In this document: piece by piece, positions 7,168 through 17,239 of the stretch
Position numbering within the stretch: position 1 is the first letter of the stretch
How the letters are laid out: each line of letters begins with the position of its first letter
Source of the DNA: Gemmatimonadota bacterium
GTDB taxonomy: Bacteria; Gemmatimonadota; Gemmatimonadetes; Gemmatimonadales; Gemmatimonadaceae
Assembly: GCA_014192065.1 (NCBI GenBank)
Contig: BJHH01000003.1
Span: 1 to 47,824 of the forward strand
Direction: 5' to 3'
DNA: 47,824 nt
Position numbers and translations under genes: made by a program
The notes under the pieces: generated by a model
The model's database searches: none
What the model saw: the letters and a program-made list of their open reading frames with translations, nothing else
What the model was told of the DNA's origin: nothing

Positions 7168-8265
7168 GTGACGTCGGCAATTAGTGCCGTCACACCTGCG
7201 CTGCTGCTCGCCTTAGCGGCGTGCCAACGCGGCCAGGCGATCCCACAGCCTATCCCGCAGGCAGCAGCGGTTGTTCTCGCGGTCAGCACCCCGGGCCCGC
7301 TGGGACCACGCCCTCTCATTCGGGTGCTCGGAACCGGCGGTACGATCGGCTCGGCCGGAGCCTATTGGACGGGGAGCTCTACTCGTGTGGCGATCGATCA
7401 GCTCCTGCGCGTCCCTGGCATCGATTCGATCGCGACAGTCGAGACGGAACAGTTCCTCAACTTGGCGTCGAGCGCGATCGGGCCAGCTCGCTGGCTTGAG
7501 CTGTCACGGCGTATTGCACAGCTATTTGCCGAACGCAGCGACCTGCGCGGAATCGTCGTGACGCACGGCACCGACACAATGGAAGAGACGGCGTACTTTC
7601 TCGATCTCACGGTCGGTGGCATCCGCCCGGTCGTTGTCACTGGATCGATGCGGCCATCGGACATGGCTGGCGCAGACGGGCCGGCGAACCTGACGAGTGC
7701 CGCGCGCGTCGCGGTCGACACCAATGCGCGTGGCCGTGGCACGATGGTCGTGATGGATGACCGGCTGTTCGCCGCGCGCGATGTGACCAAGTCGAACAGC
7801 ACACGGGTGGAGGCATTCCAGGCGCCAGAGCGTGGGCCACTCGCGATCATTGACCCGGAGGGCGTGGTCTACCGGCGGAAGTCCGACCACCGGAACGCGC
7901 CGCAGTTCGACATCAGCGCGGTGACGGAGTTGCCGCGCGTGGACGTCATTTACGCGTATGCGGGCGCCGACGGCGCCGCTATCGACGCCGTGGTCGCCGC
8001 CGGAGCCAAGGGTATCGTCGTGGCGGGAGTGGGTCGCGGCGGATCGACCCAACTGCAGAGTGCCGCGCTCGCGCGTGCGCGGGAGCGTGGCGTCGTCATC
8101 GTCACATCGACCCGCACCGGATCTGGCGCCGTGCCAGTGGGGACGGGAGCCAACGTTGGTGCCGGCGATCTCAATCCGCAAAAGGCGCGTGTGCTGCTCA
8201 TGCTGGCGCTCACTCGCACGAGCGACGTGGTACAGCTGCGAAAGGTCTTCGCCGAGAATCAGTAG
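7168..8265 (+). CDS. L-asparaginase, exported lipoprotein-type
   Basis: Hydrolyses L-asparagine to aspartate and ammonia. The start chosen is GTG 7168, 7 nt after GGGGGAG (7154-7160), giving 365 aa. An upstream in-frame GTG (7129) overlaps the previous gene. The N-terminus is a hydrophobic leader with lipobox LALAAC (Cys about 19), so the enzyme is probably a periplasmic lipoprotein. Both family signatures are present: GTGGTIGS with catalytic Thr at about 59, and VVTHGTDTMEETAY with the second catalytic Thr-Asp at about 135-136. The Lys of VTKSNS completes the triad. Length fits the type II class. It stands alone, convergent with purF 61 nt away; a weak 6-bp inverted repeat (8297-8302 with 8315-8320) lies between. 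The N-region lacks basic residues if GTG 7168 is right, so the start is not certain. Confidence 0.9.
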   Translation: MTSAISAVTPALLLALAACQRGQAIPQPIPQAAAVVLAVSTPGPLGPRPLIRVLGTGGTIGSAGAYWTGSSTRVAIDQLLRVPGIDSIATVETEQFLNLASSAIGPARWLELSRRIAQLFAERSDLRGIVVTHGTDTMEETAYFLDLTVGGIRPVVVTGSMRPSDMAGADGPANLTSAARVAVDTNARGRGTMVVMDDRLFAARDVTKSNSTRVEAFQAPERGPLAIIDPEGVVYRRKSDHRNAPQFDISAVTELPRVDVIYAYAGADGAAIDAVVAAGAKGIVVAGVGRGGSTQLQSAALARARERGVVIVTSTRTGSGAVPVGTGANVGAGDLNPQKARVLLMLALTRTSDVVQLRKVFAENQ

Positions 8266-8326
8266 GGCCAAACGTCCGCGCTGCTGACCACTCGGTTGGC
8301 GAGCTGCCAGCGCGTCGCCAGCACCG

Positions 8327-9697
8327 TTACCCCATTCGCTGTTTCGACGCGATAGTTGGCGCCGCGGTCGGGTAGTTGCCGCTGAAGCAGGAATCGCAGA
8401 ATCCGGTCGGTCCATCGGGCACCGCGCCAAGCATACCGTCGAGCGAGATGTAGCCGAGTGAATCCACGCCGATGTGCTGCGCCACTTGATCGATGGACAT
8501 GTTCGCCGCGATGAGTTCCTTCTTGTCGGGCGTATCGATGCCATACCAGCAGGGCCCGATGATCGGCGGCGAACTCACACGCATGTGCACTTCGCGCGCT
8601 CCGGCGGCGCGCACCAAGGCCACCAGCCCCCGAGTTGTCGTGCCACGAACGATCGAGTCGTCCACCATCACGACGCTCTTCCCGGCAAGAATTTCCCGGA
8701 CCGGGTTGTACTTGACCTTCACCTTCGCGTCGCGTCCTTGCTGGGTGGGCTGGATGAATGTCCGGCCGACGTAGTGATTGCGGATGAGCGCGTGTTCGAG
8801 TGGCAGCCCCGACTGAACGGAGAACCCCAGCGCGGCGGCGTTCGACGAATCGGGGACGGCAAAGACAAAGTCCGCCCCAGGGGCAGGGTGTTCGATCGCG
8901 AGCTGACGCCCAAGCGCACGTCGTGCGCCGTCCACCGATCCGCCGAACACGCGGCTGTCAGGGCGGGCGAAGTAAACATGCTCGAACACGCATCGGTGGA
9001 GTGGCGTCGCGCGCTCAAGCTGGAGGGTGCGGATCCCTGTGGCGTCCACGGCGATGATCTCACCGGGCTCGACGTCTCGCACATAGGTGGCGCCGACGAT
9101 ATCGAGGGCGCAGGTCTCCGACGCGAAGACCGTCGCGCCGTTGAGAGTTCCCATGGCGAGCGGGCGCCAGCCATTCGGGTCGCGGGCTGCCAGCAGCGTG
9201 TCATTGATCAGTACGAGCAACGAATAGGCACCTTCGATTCCCTGGAGTGCTTCGGCGAGCTGCCGCTCCGGCTGCTTGGAGTGAGCGCGGGCGAGGCGGT
9301 GGACGATGACCTCGGAGTCCATCGTGGAGCTGAAAATCGAACCGCTGCCTTCAAGCGCCTGTCGCAGTTCGGTCGCGTTGGTCAGGTTCCCGTTGTGGGC
9401 CAGCCCGATGTGGCCACCGCGGAACTGCACCAGCGACGGTTGCGCGTTCTCGATCGTAGACGCGCCCGCGGTGGAATATCGGGTGTGGCCAAGGGCGGTA
9501 CGGCCCGCTAGGCCCTTGAGCGCTTCAGGGGAAAAGGCGTCGCCGAGCATGCCCATCGCTCGGAGACTGGTTCCGCGCCCGTTGTCGCTGGCGATGATGC
9601 CGGCTGATTCCTGTCCGCGGTGCTGGAGCGAGTAAAGTCCCAGATGCGTGAGGACGGCCGCCGAGTCATGTCCGCTGATTCCAAAAATACCGCACAT
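8327..9697 (-). CDS. purF: Amidophosphoribosyltransferase
   Basis: First committed step of purine synthesis: PRPP plus glutamine gives 5-phosphoribosylamine. The 456-aa product starts Met-Cys-Gly-Ile-Phe-Gly, so removal of Met exposes Cys as the N-terminal glutaminase nucleophile; there is no propeptide. The PRPP-binding loop is VMVDDSIVRGTTTRG in the C-terminal phosphoribosyltransferase domain. Four cysteines match the 4Fe-4S ligands of the Bacillus-type enzyme (RCVFEHVYF, GPCWYGID and the CDSC pair near the end). Last gene of the minus-strand operon; its ATG overlaps the purL stop by one base (TGATG, 9695-9699). A longer open frame exists upstream but runs through purL and lacks plausible start codons near the Cys. 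Confidence 0.96.
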   Translation of the reverse strand: MCGIFGISGHDSAAVLTHLGLYSLQHRGQESAGIIASDNGRGTSLRAMGMLGDAFSPEALKGLAGRTALGHTRYSTAGASTIENAQPSLVQFRGGHIGLAHNGNLTNATELRQALEGSGSIFSSTMDSEVIVHRLARAHSKQPERQLAEALQGIEGAYSLLVLINDTLLAARDPNGWRPLAMGTLNGATVFASETCALDIVGATYVRDVEPGEIIAVDATGIRTLQLERATPLHRCVFEHVYFARPDSRVFGGSVDGARRALGRQLAIEHPAPGADFVFAVPDSSNAAALGFSVQSGLPLEHALIRNHYVGRTFIQPTQQGRDAKVKVKYNPVREILAGKSVVMVDDSIVRGTTTRGLVALVRAAGAREVHMRVSSPPIIGPCWYGIDTPDKKELIAANMSIDQVAQHIGVDSLGYISLDGMLGAVPDGPTGFCDSCFSGNYPTAAPTIASKQRMG

Positions 9698-11994
9698 CAG
9701 GCCGTTACCTCGGCAACAGGAAGTTCTGACGACACCGCGCGGCTGAGTGCTCGTTCGAGCGCGCCGTGGTACGCGTACGCGAGTTCTTCCAGCGACGCCC
9801 GCAGTTCGCGGCCTGCACCTGTGATCACGAGGCCGCTCGCCGCTGGCGACGTTGACCCGATGACCTGTGCCGGTACCCCGTGCTTTGCGGCGACCGCCAG
9901 CAACGCGGGGAGGTCCGACGCGGTGGCAATGATGCGTCCTTGCGCTTCTCCAAAGAAGAGCGCACGGTCTGGCAGCGCATCCCACGGCGACAGCGAGACC
10001 GTCGCGCCAATCGGCGCGAGCGTGTCGGCGATGCAGCATTCGCTCAGCGCGACGGCGATGCCACCTTCACTACAATCGTGGGCGGAGTTTACGTAGCCTC
10101 CTTGGATTGCTTCGACAATCGCGTCGATCAGCGCGCGCTCTCGGGTCAGGTCGCACGCCGGCGGTGCGCCGGCCACAACGCCATGAATCCACGAGAGATA
10201 CTCGCTCGCGCCGAGCTCGGCGGTCGGCTCGCCAAGGAGGACGATCGGGTGGCCCGCCGCCTTGAAGGCCATGCCGGTGGCGTGCGCCACGTCGTCGAGC
10301 ACGCCGACCATCCCGATCGTCGGCGTCGGGTAGATCGCGCCGTGCGGGTTCTCGTTATAGAGCGACACGTTGCCGCCGGTGACTGGCGTATCGAGCGCGA
10401 CACAGGCTTCGCCCATACCGCCGACGGCTTCCTTGAACTGCCAGAACACGTCCGGCTTCTTTGGGTTGCCGAAGTTGAGGCAGTTGGTGATCGCGCGCGG
10501 ACGTGCACCGGTGCAGGCGACGTTTCGAGCCGCTTCAGCTACGGCAATGCGTCCGCCGACTCGTGGTTCGAGGTAGACGTAGCGGCCGTTACAGTCGGTC
10601 TTCACCGCCAGTCCGCGTGTGGTGCCCCGAATCCGCAGCACCGCCGCGTCGGCCGCCCCAGGGCCGAGCACCGTGCTGGTGCGCACGGTGGAATCATACT
10701 GGCGGTAGACCCATTGTTTGGACGCGATCGTCGGCGAGGAGAGCAGGCGCGTGAGCGTCCATGCAAGATCCCGTTCCTCAGCCTTGGGAGGAATGGCATG
10801 CACGTCACGAGCCCGAAGGGCGATGACCGCGGCGCCTTCTTTTGCCTCAGGCGTATACATCGGGCAGTCGGTGACGAGGCGCGTGCCGGGGAACTCGGCC
10901 ACCACGTGGTCGCCTTCTACGACACGGTACACGGGTTCGGCGATCACCTCGCCGATCACTTCAGCGTGCAAGTCCCACTTAGCCAGAATGGCGCGCACCG
11001 CCTCTTCGCGGCCTTTGTGCGCCACTACCAGCATCCGTTCCTGCGATTCGCTGAGCAGGATCTCGTACGGTGTCATCCCCTGTTCGCGCACCGGAACCTT
11101 GAGGGTATCGATGACCACGCCAACATCACCGCGCTCCGCCATCTCCGCGCTCGACGACGTGAGTCCTGCAGCGCCCATGTCCTGTACGGCCACCACGTTG
11201 CCGCTCGCAATCATTTCGAGCGTCGCTTCGAGTAGCAACTTTTCTGTGAAGGGATCACCGACCTGGACGCGCGGCCGCTTGGCGTCGCTGTCGTGCGAGA
11301 GGTCTTCGGACGCAAATGAGGCGCCGTGAATGCCGTCGCGCCCGGTCCTTGCACCGACGGCGATGACTGGGTTGCCGACCCCTTCGGCCTTGGCGCGGAT
11401 CAGGTCCTCCTCACGGAGAATCCCGACGCACATCGCGTTGACGAGCGGATTGCCATCGTACGCAGCGTCGAACATGATATCGCCAGCAACGGTCGGCACG
11501 CCGATGCAGTTCCCGTAATCGCCGATCCCTTTGACCACGCCGCCGACGAGGTATCGCACCCGCGGCGATTCGAGCGAGCCAAATCGGAGCGAGTTCAGCA
11601 TCGCGATCGGCCGCGCTCCCATTGTGAACACGTCGCGCAGAATGCCACCGACGCCGGTGGCGGCGCCCTGGTACGGTTCGATGGCCGACGGGTGGTTGTG
11701 CGACTCGATCTTGAACGCCACGGCAAGTCCGTCGCCAATGGAGATCACGCCAGCATTTTCACCGGGACCTTGGAGTACCCAGGGCGCCTCGGTCGGCAGG
11801 GTGCGCAGGACCGCACGGGAATGCTTGTACGAGCAGTGCTCGCTCCATAGCGCGCTGATGATCCCGAGTTCGGTAAATGTTGGCTGGCGGCCGAGCATGG
11901 CGACCAGCTTGTCGAACTCGGCGGGCGTGAGACCATGCTCTGCGACGAGTGCTGGTGAGATGACGGGATCGCCCTGCCGTGGCGTGGCGGTCAC
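9697..11994 (-). CDS. purL: Phosphoribosylformylglycinamidine synthase, subunit PurL
   Basis: Catalytic subunit that converts FGAR to FGAM using ATP and ammonia delivered by PurQ. At 765 aa it is the small PurL type that needs separate PurQ and PurS, both encoded just upstream. Seen: the N-terminal [10 protein letters not shown] motif (about 50-59), the nucleotide/metal SHNHPS motif, and the duplicated PurM-like AIRS folds. The start is GTG 11994, which directly abuts the TAG stop of the zinc-ribbon gene with no gap, so translation is probably coupled. Its stop overlaps the purF start. Confidence 0.96.
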   Translation of the reverse strand: MTATPRQGDPVISPALVAEHGLTPAEFDKLVAMLGRQPTFTELGIISALWSEHCSYKHSRAVLRTLPTEAPWVLQGPGENAGVISIGDGLAVAFKIESHNHPSAIEPYQGAATGVGGILRDVFTMGARPIAMLNSLRFGSLESPRVRYLVGGVVKGIGDYGNCIGVPTVAGDIMFDAAYDGNPLVNAMCVGILREEDLIRAKAEGVGNPVIAVGARTGRDGIHGASFASEDLSHDSDAKRPRVQVGDPFTEKLLLEATLEMIASGNVVAVQDMGAAGLTSSSAEMAERGDVGVVIDTLKVPVREQGMTPYEILLSESQERMLVVAHKGREEAVRAILAKWDLHAEVIGEVIAEPVYRVVEGDHVVAEFPGTRLVTDCPMYTPEAKEGAAVIALRARDVHAIPPKAEERDLAWTLTRLLSSPTIASKQWVYRQYDSTVRTSTVLGPGAADAAVLRIRGTTRGLAVKTDCNGRYVYLEPRVGGRIAVAEAARNVACTGARPRAITNCLNFGNPKKPDVFWQFKEAVGGMGEACVALDTPVTGGNVSLYNENPHGAIYPTPTIGMVGVLDDVAHATGMAFKAAGHPIVLLGEPTAELGASEYLSWIHGVVAGAPPACDLTRERALIDAIVEAIQGGYVNSAHDCSEGGIAVALSECCIADTLAPIGATVSLSPWDALPDRALFFGEAQGRIIATASDLPALLAVAAKHGVPAQVIGSTSPAASGLVITGAGRELRASLEELAYAYHGALERALSRAVSSELPVAEVTA

Positions 11995-12306
11995 CTACTT
12001 CTTGCCCGGCAGCGCACTGAGCAGTTCGTGGAACAGGGTCCCGAAGCGATGCGTGGCCACCTTGCGGAGCAGGTCGAGCTCGCCGGGGTCGAGCCAGAGT
12101 CCGCCGCAATCGCCGCAGACGTCCACGGCCACATGCTCGCGGGTGACTTCGATCAAGTTGGCGCCACACTTTGGGCACTTCATGAAATGCGATTTGCGTT
12201 CCGTCGACTGGCGGTCGGCGTCGAGTTTGGCGCGCAGCGCCTTGACGAGTTCGGCGTCCTGCTTGAGGAAGTACTCGTCTTCGTTATGGCTGGGCTTGTC
12301 GGTCAT
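11995..12306 (-). CDS. TFIIB-type zinc-ribbon protein
   Basis: A 103-aa protein with a zf-TFIIB-like domain: CPKCG (about 44-48) and [10 protein letters not shown] (about 64-73), followed by GELDLL. Four cysteines should bind one zinc. The N-terminal 40 residues are charged and probably helical. Family members are small and uncharacterised. It lies between purQ (29 nt upstream) and purL (0 nt) in the purine operon. Co-expression with the PurLQS complex is certain from layout; a role in that complex is only a guess. Confidence 0.85.
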   Translation of the reverse strand: MTDKPSHNEDEYFLKQDAELVKALRAKLDADRQSTERKSHFMKCPKCGANLIEVTREHVAVDVCGDCGGLWLDPGELDLLRKVATHRFGTLFHELLSALPGKK

Positions 12307-12335
12307 TGGAGTCAGGCAGAGGGAGGGAGTGGAGT

Positions 12336-13025
12336 TCAGGCGTTCGCAGCAACGAGCAGCGATTCAAAGAGCACGCGCCCATCGGATGAGCCGAGCAATG
12401 GTTCCATCGCTCGTTCGGGGTGCGGCATCAGGCCAACGACGTTGCGACCAGCGTTGCAGATGCCGGCGATGTTGCGCATCGAACCGTTTGGATTCGCATC
12501 AGGAGTCGGCTGGCCATCGGCATTCACGTACCGGAACAGCACCTGGCCGTCGCCTTCGAGGCGGTCGAGTTCGGCTTCACTCATCGTGAAGCGGCCTTCG
12601 CCATGTGCGATCGGCATGGTGAGGCAGGCTCCGATTGGTGCAGCCGCGGTCATCGGCGAGTCTGTGCGCTCAACCCGAATGGTCACTGACAGCGAACGGT
12701 AGCCGACGTTGTTGCGGAGCAATGCGCCGGGGAGGAGCTGCGCCTCGCATGCGATCTGAAAACCATTGCAGATGCCGATCACGACACCGCCGCGTTCCGC
12801 GTGCGCCGCCACCTGCTGCATGATCGGGCTGAATCGCGCGATGGCGCCGGCCCGGAGGTAGTCGCCGTGCGAGAAACCGCCTGGCAGCACGATCACATCC
12901 GCTCCCTGGAGGTCGTGGTCTTTGTGCCAGAGCATCACCGCCTGCTCGTGCAGTTGGTCAACGACCGCGAACCAAGCGTCCTCGTCGCAGTTCGACCCCG
13001 GAAACTGGACGATGCCGACCTTCAC
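12336..13025 (-). CDS. purQ: Phosphoribosylformylglycinamidine synthase, glutaminase subunit PurQ
   Basis: Class I glutamine amidotransferase that feeds ammonia to PurL. The start is GTG 13025 ([14 protein letters not shown]), giving 229 aa and a GTGA overlap with purS. Nucleophile Cys lies in the elbow [11 protein letters not shown]. The C-terminal His-Pro-Glu of [11 protein letters not shown] completes the triad. Oxyanion-loop motif [14 protein letters not shown] is intact. Length matches the family. Confidence 0.96.
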   Translation of the reverse strand: MKVGIVQFPGSNCDEDAWFAVVDQLHEQAVMLWHKDHDLQGADVIVLPGGFSHGDYLRAGAIARFSPIMQQVAAHAERGGVVIGICNGFQIACEAQLLPGALLRNNVGYRSLSVTIRVERTDSPMTAAAPIGACLTMPIAHGEGRFTMSEAELDRLEGDGQVLFRYVNADGQPTPDANPNGSMRNIAGICNAGRNVVGLMPHPERAMEPLLGSSDGRVLFESLLVAANA

Positions 13026-13276
13026 GTGGACTCCACCGATGCAATCGAGAAATCTTCGGTGACGGGGTTGGCGAGCAGTTTGTGGCACATCGCCGTGACC
13101 GATGCCGAAGCCGCAGCGGCGGACTCAGCGGTCGTCTCGATGACGATATGGCGGCCCACATGCACGTCGGCGACCTGAGCGAATCCAAGGGAATGCAGGG
13201 CGCCACACACCGCCTTGCCCTGCGGGTCGAGGATGCCGCGGCGGGGCAGGACGTGGACGGCGACGCGAAAGGTCAT
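13022..13276 (-). CDS. purS: Phosphoribosylformylglycinamidine synthase subunit PurS
   Basis: Small (84 aa) scaffold subunit that bridges PurL and PurQ. N-terminal FRVAVHVLPRRGILDPQGKAV matches the PurS fold. It overlaps purQ (GTGA 13022-13025) and pssA (ATGA 13273-13276), so it lies between lipid and purine genes without any gap. Confidence 0.93.
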   Translation of the reverse strand: MTFRVAVHVLPRRGILDPQGKAVCGALHSLGFAQVADVHVGRHIVIETTAESAAAASASVTAMCHKLLANPVTEDFSIASVEST

Positions 13277-14229
13277 TCGGGTGATTCCGGTGGAGTGTTG
13301 CGGTCTGGAGCTAATGGGGCGCTCTGCGGCCCCCTGCGTGATCGCCGCCGCCGGCGGCGACGGCGGGACGACTGAGGTTCCTCGATAGGCGCTGGATCTG
13401 CGTCGTCGATGTCGTCGCCCTCGTCCTGGTCTTCATCGTGGTCGTCTGTGTCGAACTCCGCGGCGGCCGCGAGCAGTTCGTCTTCGTCCACGCGCGAGCT
13501 GCGGTCGACCAGGCCGCGCACGACGGCCGCCACGACACCGTAGAGCACGTACAGCATGCCGACGGGGAAGAAGAACTCTCGCGGCAGGAAGACGAGGCCG
13601 AACGCGAGCGAGATGAACAGCAATAAGCCGAGTGCGCCGCGAATTGTCTTGAGGCTGAACGTCGGCCATGCCGGGTAGGGCACTTCGCTCACCATCAGCA
13701 TCGCGAGGCCAGCCATCAGATACCGCAGCAGGATGTGCCACGGCAGGTCGCCGATCAGTGTTTCATTATAGAACGGCGTCTGGCTGAACCAGTAGTAACT
13801 GGCGAGCACACCGCCAGCAGCCGGGCTCGGTAGTCCCTGGAAGTAAGTTTTGGCCCGACCGGACTGCTCGACATTGAATCGCGCGAGTCGAAGTACCGCG
13901 CACGCGATGAAGCCGAACACGAAAAGCCAGTCCCAGCCTTCCTTGTGCAGCACGGCGAAGTACATAATCATCGCCGGCGCGAGTCCGAACGAGATGGCAT
14001 CCACGAGTGAGTCGAGCTCTTCCCCGAAGCGCGTTCCGGTGTGCGTGGCCCGCGCCACGCGCCCATCGACGGCATCACAGAGTGCGCCGATCATCACGTA
14101 CAGTACGGCTCGGCCGAAATCTCCCCGCGACGCGGCTACAATCGCGAAGACGCCGAAGAACAGGTTCAGGAGGGTGACGCCGCTGGGCAGCATCACCATC
14201 GAAGGGCGTGGGAGCCGGGGACGGCGCAT
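13273..14229 (-). CDS. pssA: CDP-diacylglycerol-serine O-phosphatidyltransferase with charged C-terminal tail
   Basis: Makes phosphatidylserine from CDP-diacylglycerol and serine in the inner membrane. The CDP-alcohol phosphotransferase signature D-G-x2-A-R-x8-G-x3-D-x3-D is present at about residues 54-76 (DGRVARATHTGTRFGEELDS). Several membrane helices follow up to about residue 240. Odd: about 75 C-terminal residues form an acidic block (DEDQDEGDDIDD) and then an almost pure arginine run of eight plus RSRR, encoded by a CGC/CGG-rich triplet tract at about 13330-13375. The core alone has family length. The gene product feeds Psd, whose gene is directly upstream with a 1-nt overlap. Confidence 0.93.
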   Translation of the reverse strand: MRRPRLPRPSMVMLPSGVTLLNLFFGVFAIVAASRGDFGRAVLYVMIGALCDAVDGRVARATHTGTRFGEELDSLVDAISFGLAPAMIMYFAVLHKEGWDWLFVFGFIACAVLRLARFNVEQSGRAKTYFQGLPSPAAGGVLASYYWFSQTPFYNETLIGDLPWHILLRYLMAGLAMLMVSEVPYPAWPTFSLKTIRGALGLLLFISLAFGLVFLPREFFFPVGMLYVLYGVVAAVVRGLVDRSSRVDEDELLAAAAEFDTDDHDEDQDEGDDIDDADPAPIEEPQSSRRRRRRRRSRRGPQSAPLAPDRNTPPESPE

Positions 14230-14873
14230 CAGCGTTTGGCGAGGGTCGTGAGGCCGGCGAACACCTGCTCACCTTCACGCACCGTCACCGTGCAGTCCGT
14301 TGGCACGAAGACGTCCACACGGGAACCGAAGCGGATGATGCCGAAGCGCGTGCCTTGCTCGGCCGTGTCGCCGGCCCGGCTGTACGTCAGAATGCGTCTC
14401 GCGACCAGCCCGGCGATCTGTCGGACCAGCACGCGCCCGATCGGCGACTCGATGCCGACGGAACTCTGTTCATTTTCGAGGCTCGCCTTTTCGATCGCGG
14501 CGTTGAGAAACTTGCCTGGGTTGTAATGGATGTAGCGGACGGCGCCGGATACCGGATACCGGTTGACATGCACGCTGAAAATGTTCATGAACACCGAGAT
14601 ACGCGTGCATTCGCCGCGAATGAATGCCGGTTCGTGCACTTTCGCGATCAAGACGATTTTGCCGTCCGCCGGCGAGATCACCAACCCCTCACCCCGTATG
14701 CCTTCACGGTCGGGGTCGCGAAAGAAATAGACGACCCAGCCGGCGACGATGGTGAGTGCGGCCGCGAGCGCCCAGAGCCACAGGGAGCCGGTGCGATACG
14801 CGCTGAAGCTCGCCGCGAGCAGGAGCGCGTTGCTGATGATGATGAAGGGGATGCCTTCGCGGGCGACGCGCAT
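14229..14873 (-). CDS. psd: Phosphatidylserine decarboxylase, short type
   Basis: Converts phosphatidylserine to phosphatidylethanolamine with a self-made pyruvoyl group. 214 aa places it in the short PSD-A class. N-terminal membrane segments at about residues 13-46 precede FFRDPDRE. The conserved HVNRYPVSG motif and the autocleavage site Gly-Ser in RFGSRVDVFVP (about 180-190) are intact. It overlaps purC by one base upstream and pssA by one base downstream. Confidence 0.94.
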   Translation of the reverse strand: MRVAREGIPFIIISNALLLAASFSAYRTGSLWLWALAAALTIVAGWVVYFFRDPDREGIRGEGLVISPADGKIVLIAKVHEPAFIRGECTRISVFMNIFSVHVNRYPVSGAVRYIHYNPGKFLNAAIEKASLENEQSSVGIESPIGRVLVRQIAGLVARRILTYSRAGDTAEQGTRFGIIRFGSRVDVFVPTDCTVTVREGEQVFAGLTTLAKR

Positions 14874-15799
14874 CAGGCGCCCGGTACCGGAAGCGTGTTC
14901 CCGGTGAGGAGGCGGAATGCCTGGCGGTATCGGCTGCTGGTGGCTTCGATGACTTCCGCAGGCAGCGTTGGCGGCGGCGCGTTACCGTCCCAACGCCCCC
15001 CCTGCTTTTCGCCCTCGAGATAATCGCGAAGCGGCTGCTTGTCGAAACTCGGCTGCGACCCGCCAGGCTGGTACCGGTCGGCCGGCCAGAAGCGTGAGCT
15101 GTCTGGGGTCAGGGCTTCGTCGATCAGGATGATCTGCCCGCTCTTCGTCATTCCGAATTCGAACTTGGTATCGGCGATGATGATGCCTCGCCGAGCGGCC
15201 AGGTCGCGGCCGCGGCCATAGACCAGTCGCGTGAGCCGTTCCAGTTCGGCAGCCGTGGCGTCGCCGAGCAGCGCGCGAACCTGAGCGACCGTGATGTTCT
15301 CGTCATGCCCGACATCGGCCTTCGTGGACGGGCTAAAGATTGGCGGGTCGAAGCGCGCGCTCTCGGTCAGTCCGGCCGGCAGCGCTTCGCCAGCGAGTGT
15401 CCCGCTCGCCTTGTACTCCTTCCACGCCGAGCCGGAGAGGTAGCCGCGGATAACACATTCGACTGGGATCACGTCGGCGCGTTGGCAGAGCATCGAGCGG
15501 CCGACCAGCGTGGCGTGATGCGGCGCCAGCGTCGGGACGGCGCGCACGATCTCGTCGGCATCGGCGGTGATCATGTGGTGCGCTACGTCCTGCGCGAAGT
15601 GTTGTAACCACCAGGCAGTGATCTGCGTGAGCACGGCGCCCTTGAAGGGCACGAGTTCGTTCATCACGACGTCGAACGCACTAACCCGATCGCTCGCAAC
15701 GAGGAGTACCCGGTCCCCGTCTACGGCGTACACGTCACGGACCTTGCCGCGGCGAATCCGTTCGAGTGGGAGGTCGGTCTGGCCAACGACGATCGTCAT
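14873..15799 (-). CDS. purC: Phosphoribosylaminoimidazole-succinocarboxamide synthase
   Basis: SAICAR synthase: joins aspartate to CAIR with ATP. The 308-aa product has the N-terminal RRGKVRDVY motif, [14 protein letters not shown] and the [16 protein letters not shown] signature. The longer length and sequence ([25 protein letters not shown] block) resemble the yeast-like/longer PurC group. It overlaps purB by ATGA (15796-15799). Confidence 0.96.
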   Translation of the reverse strand: MTIVVGQTDLPLERIRRGKVRDVYAVDGDRVLLVASDRVSAFDVVMNELVPFKGAVLTQITAWWLQHFAQDVAHHMITADADEIVRAVPTLAPHHATLVGRSMLCQRADVIPVECVIRGYLSGSAWKEYKASGTLAGEALPAGLTESARFDPPIFSPSTKADVGHDENITVAQVRALLGDATAAELERLTRLVYGRGRDLAARRGIIIADTKFEFGMTKSGQIILIDEALTPDSSRFWPADRYQPGGSQPSFDKQPLRDYLEGEKQGGRWDGNAPPPTLPAEVIEATSSRYRQAFRLLTGNTLPVPGA

Positions 15800-17229
15800 A
15801 CGCGAACATCCTCACGGGTCACGGGATTGGATGGAGCGGTGGCGAGAATCGGCTCGACCACCTCGGTCAGAAACTCGTCAACTTGCTGCGCCGAGCGGCC
15901 GATGAACCGCGACGGCGACGCGGTCGCCATCAGGTCGTCCATTGGCACGCCGAACTCCGGGTCGCTCGCCAGCCGGCGGAATAGGTCATTCGGCACGCCG
16001 GAATCTTTCATCGCGCGCGCGGCCTCGACGCTATGGCGTCGAATCACTTCGTGGGCCACCTGCCGGTCGCCGCCGCGCTCGACGGCGCGGACGATCAGCG
16101 CTTCGGTGGCCATGAACGGCAGTTCATCGGCGACGCGGGACTTGATGCGCGCCGGGTGCACTTCGAGACCGCTTACCACGTTTTCCCAGAGAATCAGGAT
16201 GGCGTCGGCGGCGAGGAACGCTTCGGGAATCGTGATGCGCCGGTTGGCGCTGTCGTCGAGCGTGCGCTCGAAGTATTGCACGCTGTGCGTCTGATTGGCA
16301 TTCGATTCCAGCGAGAGCACGAACCGGGCGAGGGAGTTGATCCGCTCGCACCGCATCGGATTGCGCTTGTAGGCCATCGCGCTCGATCCGATCTGGTCCT
16401 TCTCGAACGGTTCCTCAATCTCCCCGAAGGCCTGCAACATGCGGAGGTCGCCCGCAAACTTCGCCGCGCTGGCGGCAAGGCCGCTCACGCACGAGAGCAC
16501 GAAGGCGTCGAGCTTGCGGGTGTAGGTCTGCCCCGACACGGGGATCGAGTGATCGAATCCGAGCGCGTGCACCACCAGCCGGTCGAGCTCGCGCACCTTG
16601 GCGTGATCGCCGCGGAACAGTTCGAGGAAACTTGCCTGCGTGCCGGTGGTGCCCTTGACGCCTCGGAGCGGCAGCGTCGCGATGCGTCGGTCGATTTCCG
16701 CAAGATCGAGCACGATGTCCTGCATCCAGAGCGTCGCACGCTTTCCAACGGTCACTAGCTGCGCGGGCTGCAGGTGCGTGTACCCCAGTGCCGGTTCGGC
16801 CCGCCAGGTGCGCGCAAAGTCCGCGAGCCGCGCCAATACCGCCGCGGCGCGCCCGCGGAGCAGCGCGAGGCCGCGCCGCATCTGGATCAGGTCGGCGTTG
16901 TCGGTCACGAAGGCGCTCGTGGCTCCGAGGTGAATGACGCCCTTCGCGGCTGGGGCGGCATCGCCGAAGGCGTGGATATGTGCCATCACGTCGTGCCGGA
17001 ACCGCTTCTCATACAGGGCGACGGCGGCGAAGTCGATGTCGTCGAGATGGGACCGCATCTCTTCGATCGCGGCGGCGGGGATATCCACGCCGAGCGCCCG
17101 CTCCGATTCGGCCAGGGCCAGCCAGAGGCGACGCCACAGCCCGTGTCGGGTCTGGGCCGACCAGAGCTCGAGCATCGCGGTGGATGCGTAGCGTTCGGAG
17201 AGCGGAGAGGAGTAGCGGGACGTGCTCAT
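15796..17229 (-). CDS. purB: Adenylosuccinate lyase
   Basis: Cleaves SAICAR and adenylosuccinate with release of fumarate, acting twice in purine synthesis. ATG 17229 ([16 protein letters not shown]) gives 477 aa; the start lies 10 nt after the htrA stop. The fumarase/aspartase superfamily signature [15 protein letters not shown] is intact at about residues 283-297, and the [10 protein letters not shown] and TGTQASF motifs are present. Confidence 0.96.
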   Translation of the reverse strand: MSTSRYSSPLSERYASTAMLELWSAQTRHGLWRRLWLALAESERALGVDIPAAAIEEMRSHLDDIDFAAVALYEKRFRHDVMAHIHAFGDAAPAAKGVIHLGATSAFVTDNADLIQMRRGLALLRGRAAAVLARLADFARTWRAEPALGYTHLQPAQLVTVGKRATLWMQDIVLDLAEIDRRIATLPLRGVKGTTGTQASFLELFRGDHAKVRELDRLVVHALGFDHSIPVSGQTYTRKLDAFVLSCVSGLAASAAKFAGDLRMLQAFGEIEEPFEKDQIGSSAMAYKRNPMRCERINSLARFVLSLESNANQTHSVQYFERTLDDSANRRITIPEAFLAADAILILWENVVSGLEVHPARIKSRVADELPFMATEALIVRAVERGGDRQVAHEVIRRHSVEAARAMKDSGVPNDLFRRLASDPEFGVPMDDLMATASPSRFIGRSAQQVDEFLTEVVEPILATAPSNPVTREDVRV

Positions 17230-17239
17230 AGGGTGGTCA

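Noticed and set aside
8297-8320. Terminator between asparaginase and purF
   Set aside because: The stem is only 6 bp and lacks a T-run on either strand, so it is mentioned but not annotated as a terminator.
9698-10039. N-terminal extension of PurF
   Set aside because: It runs antisense-free through the purL coding frame, has low-complexity Arg-rich content, and PurF must begin at Cys after Met removal.
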